Source of the DNA: Bacillota bacterium
Lineage (GTDB): Bacteria; Bacillota; UBA4882; UBA8346
Direction: 5' to 3'
Length of the DNA: 64,000 nucleotides
Assembly: GCA_023400055.1 (NCBI GenBank)
Contig: JAEXFN010000005.1
Coordinates: 235,882-299,881 of the forward strand
Part shown: in pieces, positions 25,157-33,976 of the stretch
Layout of the letters: each line of letters opens with the position of its first letter
Numbering within the stretch: position 1 is the first letter of the stretch
Made by a program: the position numbers and the translations under genes
Notes under the pieces: generated by a model
What the model was told of the DNA's origin: nothing
What the model saw: only the letters and a program-made list of their open reading frames with translations
Database searches by the model: none

Positions 25157-25171
25157 AACCAACGATTTATT

Positions 25172-25254
25172 CCGAATTCTCCCTCCGCCGGCATTACCCG
25201 GGTCAGGTTCATAGGGTATCATCTCAGCCCCACGTTCAGGAGCACCCCTTTAGA
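25172..25254 (-). promoter_or_regulatory. TPP riboswitch (thi box)
   Basis: On the minus strand the conserved elements occur in order: AAAGGGGTGCTC, GGGGCTGAGATGATACCC, TGAACCTGACCCGGGTAATGCC, GGCGGAGGGA. These are the universal thi-box blocks that bind thiamine pyrophosphate. With the terminator at 25131-25156 it should switch off thiB-thiP-thiQ transcription when TPP is plentiful. Confidence 0.95.
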
Positions 25255-25259
25255 TTAAA

Positions 25260-25630
25260 TAAAATTTTAGCACAATTCGCCAACAAAGTCAAACTTTTCA
25301 GGATGTATGACCGATCAATTTTTGCAGAAAGCAGGCATATCTCGCCTGCATCTAGATACCCTATTATATCAGAATATTACTCCGGTGGTTAAACTTTGAA
25401 AATCACAGTTCGGGGGAGCGGTTTGTCCGGATCCGCGTGTTCCATCGGTGGGCCACGGACTCAAACCAACCTGGTTTCGCGGTATTCCAGCTATCGCTCG
25501 CTGGACCCAGAGCCGGGAAGGATTGAGGCAGGCGGTCGGGGATGAAAGCGCGGCCTTAAAACGTTCCGGTTTGAACTGCTGGTTTTTTTGCGTGGAGCCA
25601 TCGGATACTGACAAAGATGGAGGCTTTCAG
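25260..25630. other. gap between riboswitch and L,D-transpeptidase gene
   Basis: No recognised gene. A plus-strand frame upstream of GTG 25631 is open back to 25448 but has no ribosome site and no protein-like composition. The promoters of the thi operon (minus) and of the transpeptidase (plus) must lie here; none is strong enough to place. Confidence 0.4.
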
Positions 25631-26764
25631 GTGTTTAGAAAACAACTGCGCATTATCATCATGGGTTGGTTGGCTTTTTTGCTCAGTCTGGCGGTAGCCA
25701 CGGCCGGTTACGCCGCCGATTCCTGGCAGATCCGGATTAATGTCCCGGAGTACCGACTTTATTTGTACCATGGGACCGAATTGTACCGCAGTTTCTACGT
25801 GGCAGTGGGAAAAACGGATTCACCCTCGCCCATCGGCGAGTACTGGGTCGCCAACAAAGTGGTCAATCCCACCTGGTATCCGCCGGATAAGCGGCGGCCG
25901 GTCCCGCCCGGTCCCAACAATCCGCTGGGCAAGTACTGGCTGGGTTTGAACCATCCCGGCTACGGCATTCACGGCAATAACGCCGAGTGGTCCATCGGCA
26001 GTTCGGTCTCTTTGGGGTGTTTCCGGATGCACAACGCGGATATTGAGACCTTGTTCAATCTGGTCCCGGTGAAAACCCCGGTGATCGTCGAGTATCAGTC
26101 CGTCGTCGGGCGGATCGATACGGATGGGCGGGCTTGGCTGAGCCTTTTTCCCGACATCTATCAATTGGAGCAGCCCAACCAGCCGGAACAAGCGATACTC
26201 GGCCTGAACTGGATCGGAGAACCGCATTGGCAGGCATTGGGGACGCTCTTGAAGCATAAACGGCCGTTCGTTATCGAGGTCCCCCGGATTATCCGCCTCG
26301 ACGGCGATCTGCTGGGGAATGACGGGTTCTATTGGAACCAGGAGTTTTATAGCAATGGCCTGCCCGCTACGGGGCAGCCAAGCGAATTTCCCGGGTACCA
26401 GCCGTTAAAAGCCTTGGCGGCTTCGGAAACCGGTCGGTGGAAACTCCTTTGGCAACCGGAGAACGACACCTTAGAGGTCTATCGTTTCAAAGTCTTGCTC
26501 AACGAGGTGTCCGTCGCGGGGGCCGGGCGGCAGTCCGCCGATGGCCGTCTGGAGATAAACCGGGGACCGCTGGCTGTGGCGCTTCATCTTGAGCCAGTGC
26601 CCCGTCCGGTTCAGAGTGATGCAAGTGATGCGGATAATTCGGAATGGCTGGATCTCAAGACCGTGACCGCCGCTCATCCCGAGCTTCGATATACCTGGGA
26701 TGAAGTCACTTGGACACTGCGTCTGACTACGGGCACGGGTACGAACACGACGGCATCCCGCTAA
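25631..26764 (+). CDS. secreted L,D-transpeptidase (YkuD domain)
   Basis: 377 residues. The signal peptide (RKQLRIIIMGWLAFLLSLAVATAGYA, cut before ADSW) is followed directly by a YkuD domain at about residues 30-165, beginning WQIRINVPEYRLYLYHG. Catalytic residues are H114 in GIHGN and C130 in SLGCFRMHN. These enzymes form 3-3 cross-links in peptidoglycan or attach proteins to it. The C-terminal 200 residues are unrecognised, beta-rich and end in a Thr-rich tail; they may be a wall- or membrane-binding module. GTG 25631 is chosen because GGAGG lies 7 nt upstream and the signal peptide starts there. Confidence 0.85.
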   Translation: MFRKQLRIIIMGWLAFLLSLAVATAGYAADSWQIRINVPEYRLYLYHGTELYRSFYVAVGKTDSPSPIGEYWVANKVVNPTWYPPDKRRPVPPGPNNPLGKYWLGLNHPGYGIHGNNAEWSIGSSVSLGCFRMHNADIETLFNLVPVKTPVIVEYQSVVGRIDTDGRAWLSLFPDIYQLEQPNQPEQAILGLNWIGEPHWQALGTLLKHKRPFVIEVPRIIRLDGDLLGNDGFYWNQEFYSNGLPATGQPSEFPGYQPLKALAASETGRWKLLWQPENDTLEVYRFKVLLNEVSVAGAGRQSADGRLEINRGPLAVALHLEPVPRPVQSDASDADNSEWLDLKTVTAAHPELRYTWDEVTWTLRLTTGTGTNTTASR

Positions 26765-26794
26765 ACAAGGTCATCAAAGTCATTTTTATGTAAA

Positions 26795-26858
26795 AAGACT
26801 GGACCCGGCGCTGGAGTGAGAGATGCTCTTTCTCTCCGGCCGGGTCCAGTCTTGTCTT
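26795..26858 (+). terminator. strong hairpin between convergent genes
   Basis: AAGACTGGACCCGGC (26795-26809) pairs perfectly with GCCGGGTCCAGTCTT (26839-26853); the inner part (CTGGAG...CTCC) also pairs partly. It is followed by GTCTTT and lies between convergent gene ends, so it may serve both. Confidence 0.7.
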
Positions 26859-26883
26859 TGATGATTCTTAACTTTGGTTCGGG

Positions 26884-27456
26884 TCATGTACCGAAGAACA
26901 CTGCTCGGGAACTGTCCGTAGGCTCTTCATGGGCCCGGCTGAAAAAACCGGCGACCAAGTTGATCTGGCGGTCCTCACCCCAGAGCCGGAGCCGGATAAT
27001 CGTGCTCGGGGTGCGCCATACGGCCTGGCGGGCCAGGTGGCCGAGGCTGACGGCGATCCCGTAGCTTTCCGGCTGGTCGCGATAGGTGTTATCCGACCAA
27101 AGGATCTGGTTCTCCTGCGGCTTGCCATATTCGGCCGCGAGACGCCCAAGCAGCTTTTGGTAATCCTGAAGGCAATGATTCAAGTCGCGGTTGCGGGGTT
27201 CGATTACGTAACCGGCCTGAAAGAGCCGGTTCTGCTCAAACCGGTAAACCAGGAAACAGGCCAACCCGGCCACTTGGGTCCGGTAAAAGAGCGTTTGCTT
27301 GTCGCGAAACTCCAGGTTCGCCCGTTCCCGCCGGGTGACCTCCGCCAGGGATCCCCCCCAGCGATTGCCCCGAAAATCGGCTGCCCCGCCACTCGCCACT
27401 GAACTCCAGATGAATCCGGCAAGTATAATTGCCCAGAGCCAGGACCTGCGCATCAT
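26884..27456 (-). CDS. secreted protein of unknown function
   Basis: 190 residues with a clear N-terminal signal peptide (RRSWLWAIILAGFIWSSVASGGA). The mature part begins ADFRGNRWGGSLAEVTRRE, a FRGxxWGxs motif seen at the start of various short exported proteins of unknown role. A region with YRFEQNRLFQAGYVIE and a basic, Arg-rich end follow. Two Cys residues could form a disulfide. AAAGGAG is 5-6 nt before ATGATG. It converges on the L,D-transpeptidase gene. Function is unknown; a periplasmic location is likely. Confidence 0.65.
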   Translation of the reverse strand: MMRRSWLWAIILAGFIWSSVASGGAADFRGNRWGGSLAEVTRRERANLEFRDKQTLFYRTQVAGLACFLVYRFEQNRLFQAGYVIEPRNRDLNHCLQDYQKLLGRLAAEYGKPQENQILWSDNTYRDQPESYGIAVSLGHLARQAVWRTPSTIIRLRLWGEDRQINLVAGFFSRAHEEPTDSSRAVFFGT

Positions 27457-27642
27457 CGATACTCCTTTGCGGTTTTAGGTTATTGTATGTTTCGCGCCGC
27501 CGCCGTATTATGAAAAAGACTGGCAGAAAAGGGACTGCGCTGCTTCGCCAACAAGATCCAGGCCGCAATCAAAAAAGAAATTCGATTCATGGCAGGAATT
27601 TTGGACCGGGGTGCGAAAAAACGATGACAGGGAGGTTGCGAT

Positions 27643-29475
27643 ATGCAGCGGGAACGGTTGAGATGGGCGTTGCCGGAGCGGCTGGTCGTCTGGCGCGGGT
27701 GGATAATGAACCGGGGACTCCATTTCCGCTTGGCACTCTCTTTTACCATCGTCTCTCTCGTTCCTCTACTGGCGTTGGGAATCTTTTCGTATTATCAATC
27801 GGCCCGCACGATTCAGGAGATCGTCAGCCGCTACACGATGGACATCACCCGCGAGATCAACATCAATATTTTCCTCAATTTTAAAGATATCGACGATATC
27901 AGCAAAGTCCTGCTCAATAACGCTTCGGTCCGGGAGATTCTGGCCAAGGCGGAACCGGCCGCCTCCCGGGATTACGAGGCCGACAACCCGAAGGTCGCCG
28001 CGATTCTCAAAAGCATCAAATTCAGCAATGACTACATTACCAGCCTCTATATTCTCTCGGCCCGGAGCAACCATATCTTCGCGGCCGGCGATGTCACCGG
28101 GGTTTACGGCATCCGCTATCTGACCGACGATTTCCAGGCCAGTTATAAAAACAGCGAGTTGTACCGGGAAACCCTGACCGAATACAACAATTACAAATGG
28201 TGGCCGCCCCGGCGGGTGCTGGGGCAGACGGTCTTCGTCCTGACGCGCAAGCTGTATGACGCCGACCTGAATGTACTGGGTGTATTGGTAGTGCACATTC
28301 AGCAGAATATTCTGGACAACATCGTGCAGCGTTTGAACCATACCAAAAATACCGCGCTTTATCTCTTTGACCAGCAAGGAAGGGTTATCTTCCGGCCCGA
28401 TCGATCGTACGGCGGATTGGATGCGGCCCGGGCGGAGATCGCCAGAACGATCGCGCGGAATGAGAACGGCAGTTTCGTGATCCGGCGTGGCCCGGCCGCG
28501 CTGTTCGGAGTCTATAATACCTTCTTCGTGACCGGATGGAAACTGGTGGCTTTGACCCCCTATCGGCAATTGATCGCCGAATCCAGCATGATCCGCAACG
28601 TCACATTGCTGATTATCCTGATCTGCTTGTTGCTGGTGGTCTTTTTGTCCTTTTTTATTACCAAAGGCATTCTCAATCCGGTCCATAAATTAAGCACATT
28701 GATGAAACAGGGCGCCACCGGCGATATGTCGGTCCGTTTCAGGGTCCGCTATCGGGACGAAATCGGCGAGCTGGGCGAATCGTTCAACCGGATGATGGCC
28801 CATATCGAAAAGCTCCTGGAAATGCTGGAGCTGGAGCAGCGGCAGAAGGCGGCGGCGGAGATCAAGGCGCTGGAAGCCCATATCAACCCGCACTTTTTAT
28901 ACAATACGCTGGCATCGATGTATTGGATGGCCATGGCCGCGGGCAATCACACGGTCGCGCGAATGGCGTCGGCCCTCTCGAATTTCTTCCGGCTGGGCTT
29001 GAACAAGGGGAAGGAATTCACCACGGTGGAAAAGGAAGTCGACCATGTCCGGAGTTATTTGGACATCCAGAAGCTGCGCTTTCAGGAACAATTCGATTAT
29101 GAAATCGAATTGGGGGAGGGGATCGGTTCCCAGCCGACCATCAAACTGTTGTTGCAGCCGTTGGCGGAGAACGCCTTGATCCACGGCATCGAAAAAGCGA
29201 AACGGCGGGGTTTGATCCGGATAAAAGTCTTCGCCGGGGCAGAGCGCATCGTTTTCCAGGTGACCGACAACGGGATCGGGATCCCGGAGTTGACTCCGGA
29301 ACGTTTGGAACAGCTCATCGATGAGGGTTACGGCTTGAAGAACGTCCGGGAAAGGCTACGGCTTTATTTCAAGGAGGATTTTTCATTGACCTGTACCAGC
29401 ATTCCCGAGTTGGAAACCACCTTTGAGATTGGCATACCGGTTCTTCAGGGCGAGGAGGCGGAACGGAATGTTTAA
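27643..29475 (+). CDS. YesM-type sensor histidine kinase
   Basis: 610 residues. A first membrane segment (HFRLALSFTIVSLVPLLALGIF) leads to a large extracytoplasmic sensor of the dCache type (about residues 55-310). The second membrane segment is LLIILICLLLVVFLSFFI, followed by a HAMP linker. The kinase has the His_kinase/LytS-YesM layout: phospho-acceptor H417 in HINPHFLYNTLASM, and N and G boxes LLQPLAENALIHGIEKA and TDNGIGIP. Such kinases sense sugars outside the cell. GGGAGG is 7 nt before the ATG. The response regulator gene overlaps its stop by 8 nt. Confidence 0.9.
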   Translation: MQRERLRWALPERLVVWRGWIMNRGLHFRLALSFTIVSLVPLLALGIFSYYQSARTIQEIVSRYTMDITREININIFLNFKDIDDISKVLLNNASVREILAKAEPAASRDYEADNPKVAAILKSIKFSNDYITSLYILSARSNHIFAAGDVTGVYGIRYLTDDFQASYKNSELYRETLTEYNNYKWWPPRRVLGQTVFVLTRKLYDADLNVLGVLVVHIQQNILDNIVQRLNHTKNTALYLFDQQGRVIFRPDRSYGGLDAARAEIARTIARNENGSFVIRRGPAALFGVYNTFFVTGWKLVALTPYRQLIAESSMIRNVTLLIILICLLLVVFLSFFITKGILNPVHKLSTLMKQGATGDMSVRFRVRYRDEIGELGESFNRMMAHIEKLLEMLELEQRQKAAAEIKALEAHINPHFLYNTLASMYWMAMAAGNHTVARMASALSNFFRLGLNKGKEFTTVEKEVDHVRSYLDIQKLRFQEQFDYEIELGEGIGSQPTIKLLLQPLAENALIHGIEKAKRRGLIRIKVFAGAERIVFQVTDNGIGIPELTPERLEQLIDEGYGLKNVRERLRLYFKEDFSLTCTSIPELETTFEIGIPVLQGEEAERNV

Positions 29476-31087
29476 AATCTTGATCGTCGATGACGAGGCG
29501 ATGATCCGGAACGGGATCGAGGGGGCAGTTCCCTGGCGGGAGTTGAATATCAGCGAGGTGCGCACCGCCGGCGGCGGCAGCGAGGCTCTGGAGTTGCTGA
29601 GTGGCTGGCGGCCGGATATCGTTTTGACCGACATCCGGATGCCGGACTTGGACGGTTTGGAACTACTGGCCCGGATCCGGAAACAGCACCCCGGAGTCAA
29701 GACCATCATCCTAAGCGGTTTTGACGATTTTGCTTATGCGCAGACCGCGTTGAAACTGGGCGCCTTCGATTACCTGCTGAAGACCAGCGATATCCACGAT
29801 TTACTGGGAGTCCTGGACCGGGCGCTGGCAACGCTGCAGGCCGAACAGGAGCAGCAGCGCCGGTTGGATTTGGCAACGCCTTTGCTGCGGGAACGTTATC
29901 TAAACCGGCTGATCTATGCCGGTCATCCTCCGGACGAACTTTTGGAAGAGGGGATCCGGGCGTTGGGGCCCGGATTTGGAACGGATCCGTTTTTAGTGGC
30001 TGTGGCCGAACTCCGCAACTTCCCGGCCGGGGCGGCAATCTCGGACGAGGAACGGGAATTCGTCAAGGTCCAGGTCCTGGAGGTCGCCCAGGAGATCCTG
30101 GGCGAGCGGGGCATCGCTTGCGAAGGCCGCAATGAAGAGTTGATCCTGCTCGGATTAGCGCAAACGGGCCTTCCCGAGGCCGAGTTCAGAGCGGAGTTCG
30201 GCCGGCAATGCCGGCAACTGTCGGAGTCGGCTGCCGCGCAGCCGGGAGCGGAGTTAAGCATCGGCGTCGCCCTCCCCAACCGGGACTGGCGGATGCTCTG
30301 GCAAAGCTATCACCAGGCCAAGCAGGCTTTAGAATATACCGGACTGGCCGATTCCAAACTGGTTTGGTTCGAGGCGGCGGCAACCCGCTGTGCCGCATTG
30401 AACTGGCAAATCGACGCCGGGCAGGAGAAAGAACTCGGCGCCGCGCTGCGGGCGGGAGATAGCGCGTTGGTGGCGGCGACCGTGCGGACGCTGCTGGCCC
30501 GGATCGCCCAATGGCCCCAAGCCCGCATCACCCAATTGCGCCAGATCGGGCTCGAGCTTTTCAGTGTCGCGTTGCGGATGCTGCCGGATTTCGAGATCGA
30601 GCCGGCGGAGGTTTACGGCCGCGATTTTCTGTATTTGGAGGAGTTGCAAAAGATTTGGAGCCTGGAACAGCTGGGGCAATGGTTGGAGGCCAAGCTTACG
30701 GCCCTGGCCGATTTTATCCGAGACAACAAAAGCCTCAAATATAAGCAGGTGGTCGAAGAGGCCCGCGCCTATATGGCCGAGCATTACCAGGAGCCGCTGA
30801 CCCTGAACCGGCTCGCCGCGGTGGTCCACATGAGTCCCAACTATTTTAGCAGCGTCTTCAGCGGCGAAATCGGTCAGAGTTTTCTGGAGTATCTGACGGA
30901 GCTGCGAATCGCCAAGGCCAAACAACGCTTGGCCGACCCGGATGCCAAGGCCTTCGAAGTCGGCGCGGGGGTCGGCTATGAGAATCCGCAATATTTCAGC
31001 AAGATCTTTAAAAAATACACCGGGATGACGCCTTCCGAATATAAGGAGAGCTTACGGCGGGGCCGCGGCCGTTTTCCAGAAGAATGA
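29468..31087 (+). CDS. YesN-type response regulator with AraC DNA-binding domain
   Basis: 539 residues. The N-terminal receiver domain has the acidic pair D8-D9 in ILIVDDEAM and phospho-acceptor D55 in IVLTDIRMPD. A long central region (about 130-430) is typical of YesN proteins. The C-terminal AraC helix-turn-helix pair is LTLNRLAAVVHMSPNYFSSVFSGEIG and FEVGAGVGYENPQYFSKIFKKYTGMTPSEYK. It is cotranscribed with the kinase gene (8-nt overlap) and very likely activates the sugar ABC genes downstream. Start 29468 is set by the GAGGAGG upstream and the receiver fold. Confidence 0.9.
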   Translation: MFKILIVDDEAMIRNGIEGAVPWRELNISEVRTAGGGSEALELLSGWRPDIVLTDIRMPDLDGLELLARIRKQHPGVKTIILSGFDDFAYAQTALKLGAFDYLLKTSDIHDLLGVLDRALATLQAEQEQQRRLDLATPLLRERYLNRLIYAGHPPDELLEEGIRALGPGFGTDPFLVAVAELRNFPAGAAISDEEREFVKVQVLEVAQEILGERGIACEGRNEELILLGLAQTGLPEAEFRAEFGRQCRQLSESAAAQPGAELSIGVALPNRDWRMLWQSYHQAKQALEYTGLADSKLVWFEAAATRCAALNWQIDAGQEKELGAALRAGDSALVAATVRTLLARIAQWPQARITQLRQIGLELFSVALRMLPDFEIEPAEVYGRDFLYLEELQKIWSLEQLGQWLEAKLTALADFIRDNKSLKYKQVVEEARAYMAEHYQEPLTLNRLAAVVHMSPNYFSSVFSGEIGQSFLEYLTELRIAKAKQRLADPDAKAFEVGAGVGYENPQYFSKIFKKYTGMTPSEYKESLRRGRGRFPEE

Positions 31088-31124
31088 ACAACCTTTCCGT
31101 AGGAATGTTGCTTTAGCATCCATG

Positions 31125-31162
31125 ATCATTGCCGCTATAATGAGGTGGCAATGATTTTTTTT
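31125..31162 (+). terminator. intrinsic terminator just before the FAD oxidoreductase gene
   Basis: ATCATTGCC (31125-31133), 13-nt loop, GGCAATGAT (31147-31155), then an eight-T run ending at 31162. The next base begins AAAGGAG, the ribosome site of the gene at 31178. The loop also contains TATAAT (31136-31141), which could be the -10 of that gene. It ends the kinase-regulator unit, or attenuates read-through into the sugar genes. Confidence 0.7.
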
Positions 31163-31177
31163 AAAGGAGTGATCGTT

Positions 31178-32524
31178 ATGTCCTATGCGGTGATGGTCGT
31201 CGGGGGCGGCATCTCCGGAGCGTTGGCCGCCACGGCTGCTGCCCGGCTCGGCGCCGAGACATTGCTCGTCGAACAGTACGGTTTCCTGGGCGGGATGCTG
31301 ACCGCGGCCGGCGTCGGGCCGATGATGACCTTTCACGCCGGAAACAAACAGGTGATTCGAGGGCTCGCCGCCGAACTGGTCGACCGGCTGGTCGCCCGGG
31401 GGAAATCGCCGGGACATCTCTTCGACACCACCGGCTACACTTATTCGGTGACGCCGTTCGATGCCGAGGCCCTCAAACAGGAACTGGAAACGATGTTCTT
31501 GGAAAGCGGCGGCGAGTTACTATACCACACCCAGCTGGCCGCAGTGACCGTGGCTGGGAATGCGATTCAAAAGATAACCGTCTGCAATAAAGCCGGCTTA
31601 AGTGAACTGACGGCCAAAATCTATATCGACGCCAGCGGCGACGCCGATCTGGCGGCCTGGGCCGGGGTGGGCTTCACCAAAGGCCGGGCGCGGGACGGCC
31701 TATCCCAGCCGATGACCATGAATCTGAAGCTGCGCAATGTCGATATTGCGGCGGTGCGCGACTTTATCAAGGCTCATCCCGACGAGTTCCCGCGGCTGAA
31801 GGGAGAGACCGATATCATCGACCGGGCGCCGCGCCTCTCCATCGGCGGCTTTGTAAAAACCTTGCAAGCCGCCCGCGCGCGGGGCGAGATCAGCTTCGAA
31901 CGGGAAGACTTGTTGTTCTTCGAAACCAATCTGCCGGGCGAGGTAATCGTCAATACTGGGCGCATCCTGGGCTGCGACGGCTGCGATCCCTGGAGCCTGA
32001 CCCGGGCCGAGGTCGAGGGCAGAAAGCAGATCCGGGAGTTGGAAGCCTTTTTGAAGACCCGGGTACCGGGTTTCGCTGCGGCCGAGGTCGTCGGTTCCGG
32101 TCCGGCGGTCGGCGTCCGGGGCTCACGGCAGATTCGCGGCTTGTATACCTTGACCCAGGAAGACGTATTAAGCTGCCGGCCGTTTCCCGATGTGGTGGCC
32201 CATTCGGGATATCCGCTCGATATCCATAACCCGGACGGGGCGGGGACGGACTCCACCCATCTGCCGTGGGGCGCTTATTACGGCATTCCTTACCGGTGCC
32301 TACTGAACGAGCAGGTGCTCAATTTGATCACCGTAGGCCGCTGCATCTCGGCGACCTTTGAGGCGCAGGCGGCGATCCGGACCACGCCGAGCGCCGGAGC
32401 CATCGGCCATGCCGGAGGGGTGGCGGCGGCGTTGGCGGCCGAACGGGACTGCCATCCGGTTGCGATTCCCGCTTCCGCTATTCAGGCGGCCCTTATCGGA
32501 CAGGGCGCTTTTATCGACGGCTGA
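31178..32524 (+). CDS. FAD-dependent oxidoreductase (FAD_oxidored family)
   Basis: About 448 residues. The N-terminal dinucleotide-binding motif is VVGGGISGALAATAAARLGAETLLVEQ. The following LGGMLTAAGVGPMM and YIDASGDADLAAWAGV are standard for the family found next to sugar transport genes. Other marks are TVGRCISATFEAQAAIR near the end and GSRQIRGLYTLT. It probably oxidises or reduces a sugar or polyol derivative in the cytoplasm; the substrate is unknown. ATG 31178 has AAAGGAG 8 nt upstream. It sits between the two-component system and the sugar ABC genes. Confidence 0.8.
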   Translation: MSYAVMVVGGGISGALAATAAARLGAETLLVEQYGFLGGMLTAAGVGPMMTFHAGNKQVIRGLAAELVDRLVARGKSPGHLFDTTGYTYSVTPFDAEALKQELETMFLESGGELLYHTQLAAVTVAGNAIQKITVCNKAGLSELTAKIYIDASGDADLAAWAGVGFTKGRARDGLSQPMTMNLKLRNVDIAAVRDFIKAHPDEFPRLKGETDIIDRAPRLSIGGFVKTLQAARARGEISFEREDLLFFETNLPGEVIVNTGRILGCDGCDPWSLTRAEVEGRKQIRELEAFLKTRVPGFAAAEVVGSGPAVGVRGSRQIRGLYTLTQEDVLSCRPFPDVVAHSGYPLDIHNPDGAGTDSTHLPWGAYYGIPYRCLLNEQVLNLITVGRCISATFEAQAAIRTTPSAGAIGHAGGVAAALAAERDCHPVAIPASAIQAALIGQGAFIDG

Positions 32525-32650
32525 TTTTTTCGTAAGAATGTGCACGTTTCCCGGAAGAACGGTGCTTCGGTTTATGGGCCGATCCCTTTATAATCAGGAC
32601 AGCAATCCTGTTCCGGCAGGATTAAAAAGAACCAAAGGGGGAGTATTCCG

Positions 32651-33907
32651 TTGAAGAAACTACGTTTGGCACTGCTTTTGCTGGGTTTGACGCTTTGCCT
32701 GATGGGCGCGGCTACGGCGGGACTGGCCGCCGCCAAGCCGGTCAACCTGAAGATGGTGATCTGGGGCGCTCCCAAGCACATCGACATGTACAACAAACTG
32801 TTGGACACCTATAAGAAAACCCACCCCAACATCGCGGTGGAGATCATCGTCGCGCCCTATGACGAATTCACCGAGAAGGTCACCTCGATGATCGCCAGCG
32901 GCAATCCGCCGGACATCACCTGGTGGTCGGAGGACAGCCTGACCTATTTCGCGGACAAAGGCTATTTCGTGCCGCTGGACTCGGCCGTCAAGAAATGGGG
33001 CAAGGACTGGCAGATGGAGGATTTTTATCCCTCGACCATCGAGGGCGGCCGCTGGAAAGGCAAACTCTATGCCATTCCGTTCTCGACCCCGGCGCCGGTA
33101 CTGTTCTACAATAAGAAGCTCTTCGATGAGGCCAAGCTGAAATACCCCAATGAGAACTGGACCTGGGATGATTTTGACAATGCCCTGCGCAAGCTGAGTA
33201 AGGGCGAGGGCGCGGATAAGGTTTACGGCGTCGAGAATCTGCTCGATAAGGGAACCGAATGGCAGAGCCTGTTGAATATCATCCGCGCCTACGGCGGGAA
33301 ATTCATGAACGATAAACGCACCCAATGCATCATCAACAGCCCGCAGTCGGTCACCGCGCTCAAGAAATATATGGATTGGGTCAACGGCGGCCTGTCGACC
33401 AAGCCGGGCATCTCCGCTCCTTTCGAGCAGGGACGATCGGCCATGTTCGTGGGTTTCATGAGCATGAACGCCCGCTTCGACGGGGCCAAGGGCCTGGATT
33501 ACGACGTCACTTACGTTCCCAAGGGACCGGCCGGCCGCAGGCTGCGTAGCGGTTCCGCCTTCCTGGTGGTGATGAAATCGACCGCCTATCAAAAGGAGAG
33601 TCTCGATTTGCTGCGCTACCTGAGTAGCGTGGAAGGGATCCGGGTTCAGTCCGAGTACTTTGGGCCGCCCCGTAAGTCGATCGGCCTCTCCAAGGAGTTT
33701 TTGGACCCGAGTACCCCGCCGGCGAACAAGAAAGTATTCATCGACTCTTTGCAATATAGCAGCGCCACCGAGCATTTTCCGTTGTTCGTCAAGGCCAACC
33801 TGATCGCTCAGGAAGAGTTCGATCGAATGGTGGCCGGGAAACAACCGGTCGAGGAGACGCTCCAAAAGATCCAAAACCGCATCAACGCTCTGTTGGCCGG
33901 CAAGTAA
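32651..33907 (+). CDS. sugar ABC transporter substrate-binding protein
   Basis: 418 residues, an extracellular solute-binding protein family 1 member (maltose/multiple sugar type). The signal peptide (KKLRLALLLLGLTLCLMGAATAGLA) is followed by VNLKMVIWGAPKHIDMYNKLLD and SGNPPDITWWSEDSL, the conserved binding-protein core, with ALRKLSKGEG and GRSAMFVGFMSMNARF later. The Cys in the signal peptide is not in a good lipobox, so it is probably soluble in a periplasm. First codon TTG 32651 has GGGGGAG 7 nt upstream. Two permease genes follow directly. Confidence 0.88.
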   Translation: MKKLRLALLLLGLTLCLMGAATAGLAAAKPVNLKMVIWGAPKHIDMYNKLLDTYKKTHPNIAVEIIVAPYDEFTEKVTSMIASGNPPDITWWSEDSLTYFADKGYFVPLDSAVKKWGKDWQMEDFYPSTIEGGRWKGKLYAIPFSTPAPVLFYNKKLFDEAKLKYPNENWTWDDFDNALRKLSKGEGADKVYGVENLLDKGTEWQSLLNIIRAYGGKFMNDKRTQCIINSPQSVTALKKYMDWVNGGLSTKPGISAPFEQGRSAMFVGFMSMNARFDGAKGLDYDVTYVPKGPAGRRLRSGSAFLVVMKSTAYQKESLDLLRYLSSVEGIRVQSEYFGPPRKSIGLSKEFLDPSTPPANKKVFIDSLQYSSATEHFPLFVKANLIAQEEFDRMVAGKQPVEETLQKIQNRINALLAGK

Positions 33908-33976
33908 GCCGCCGGGTGCCTGCCGCGAACCGGCGGGCACCCGTTTTATCGGCCTGGCCTGGAAGGGAGATTTGCC

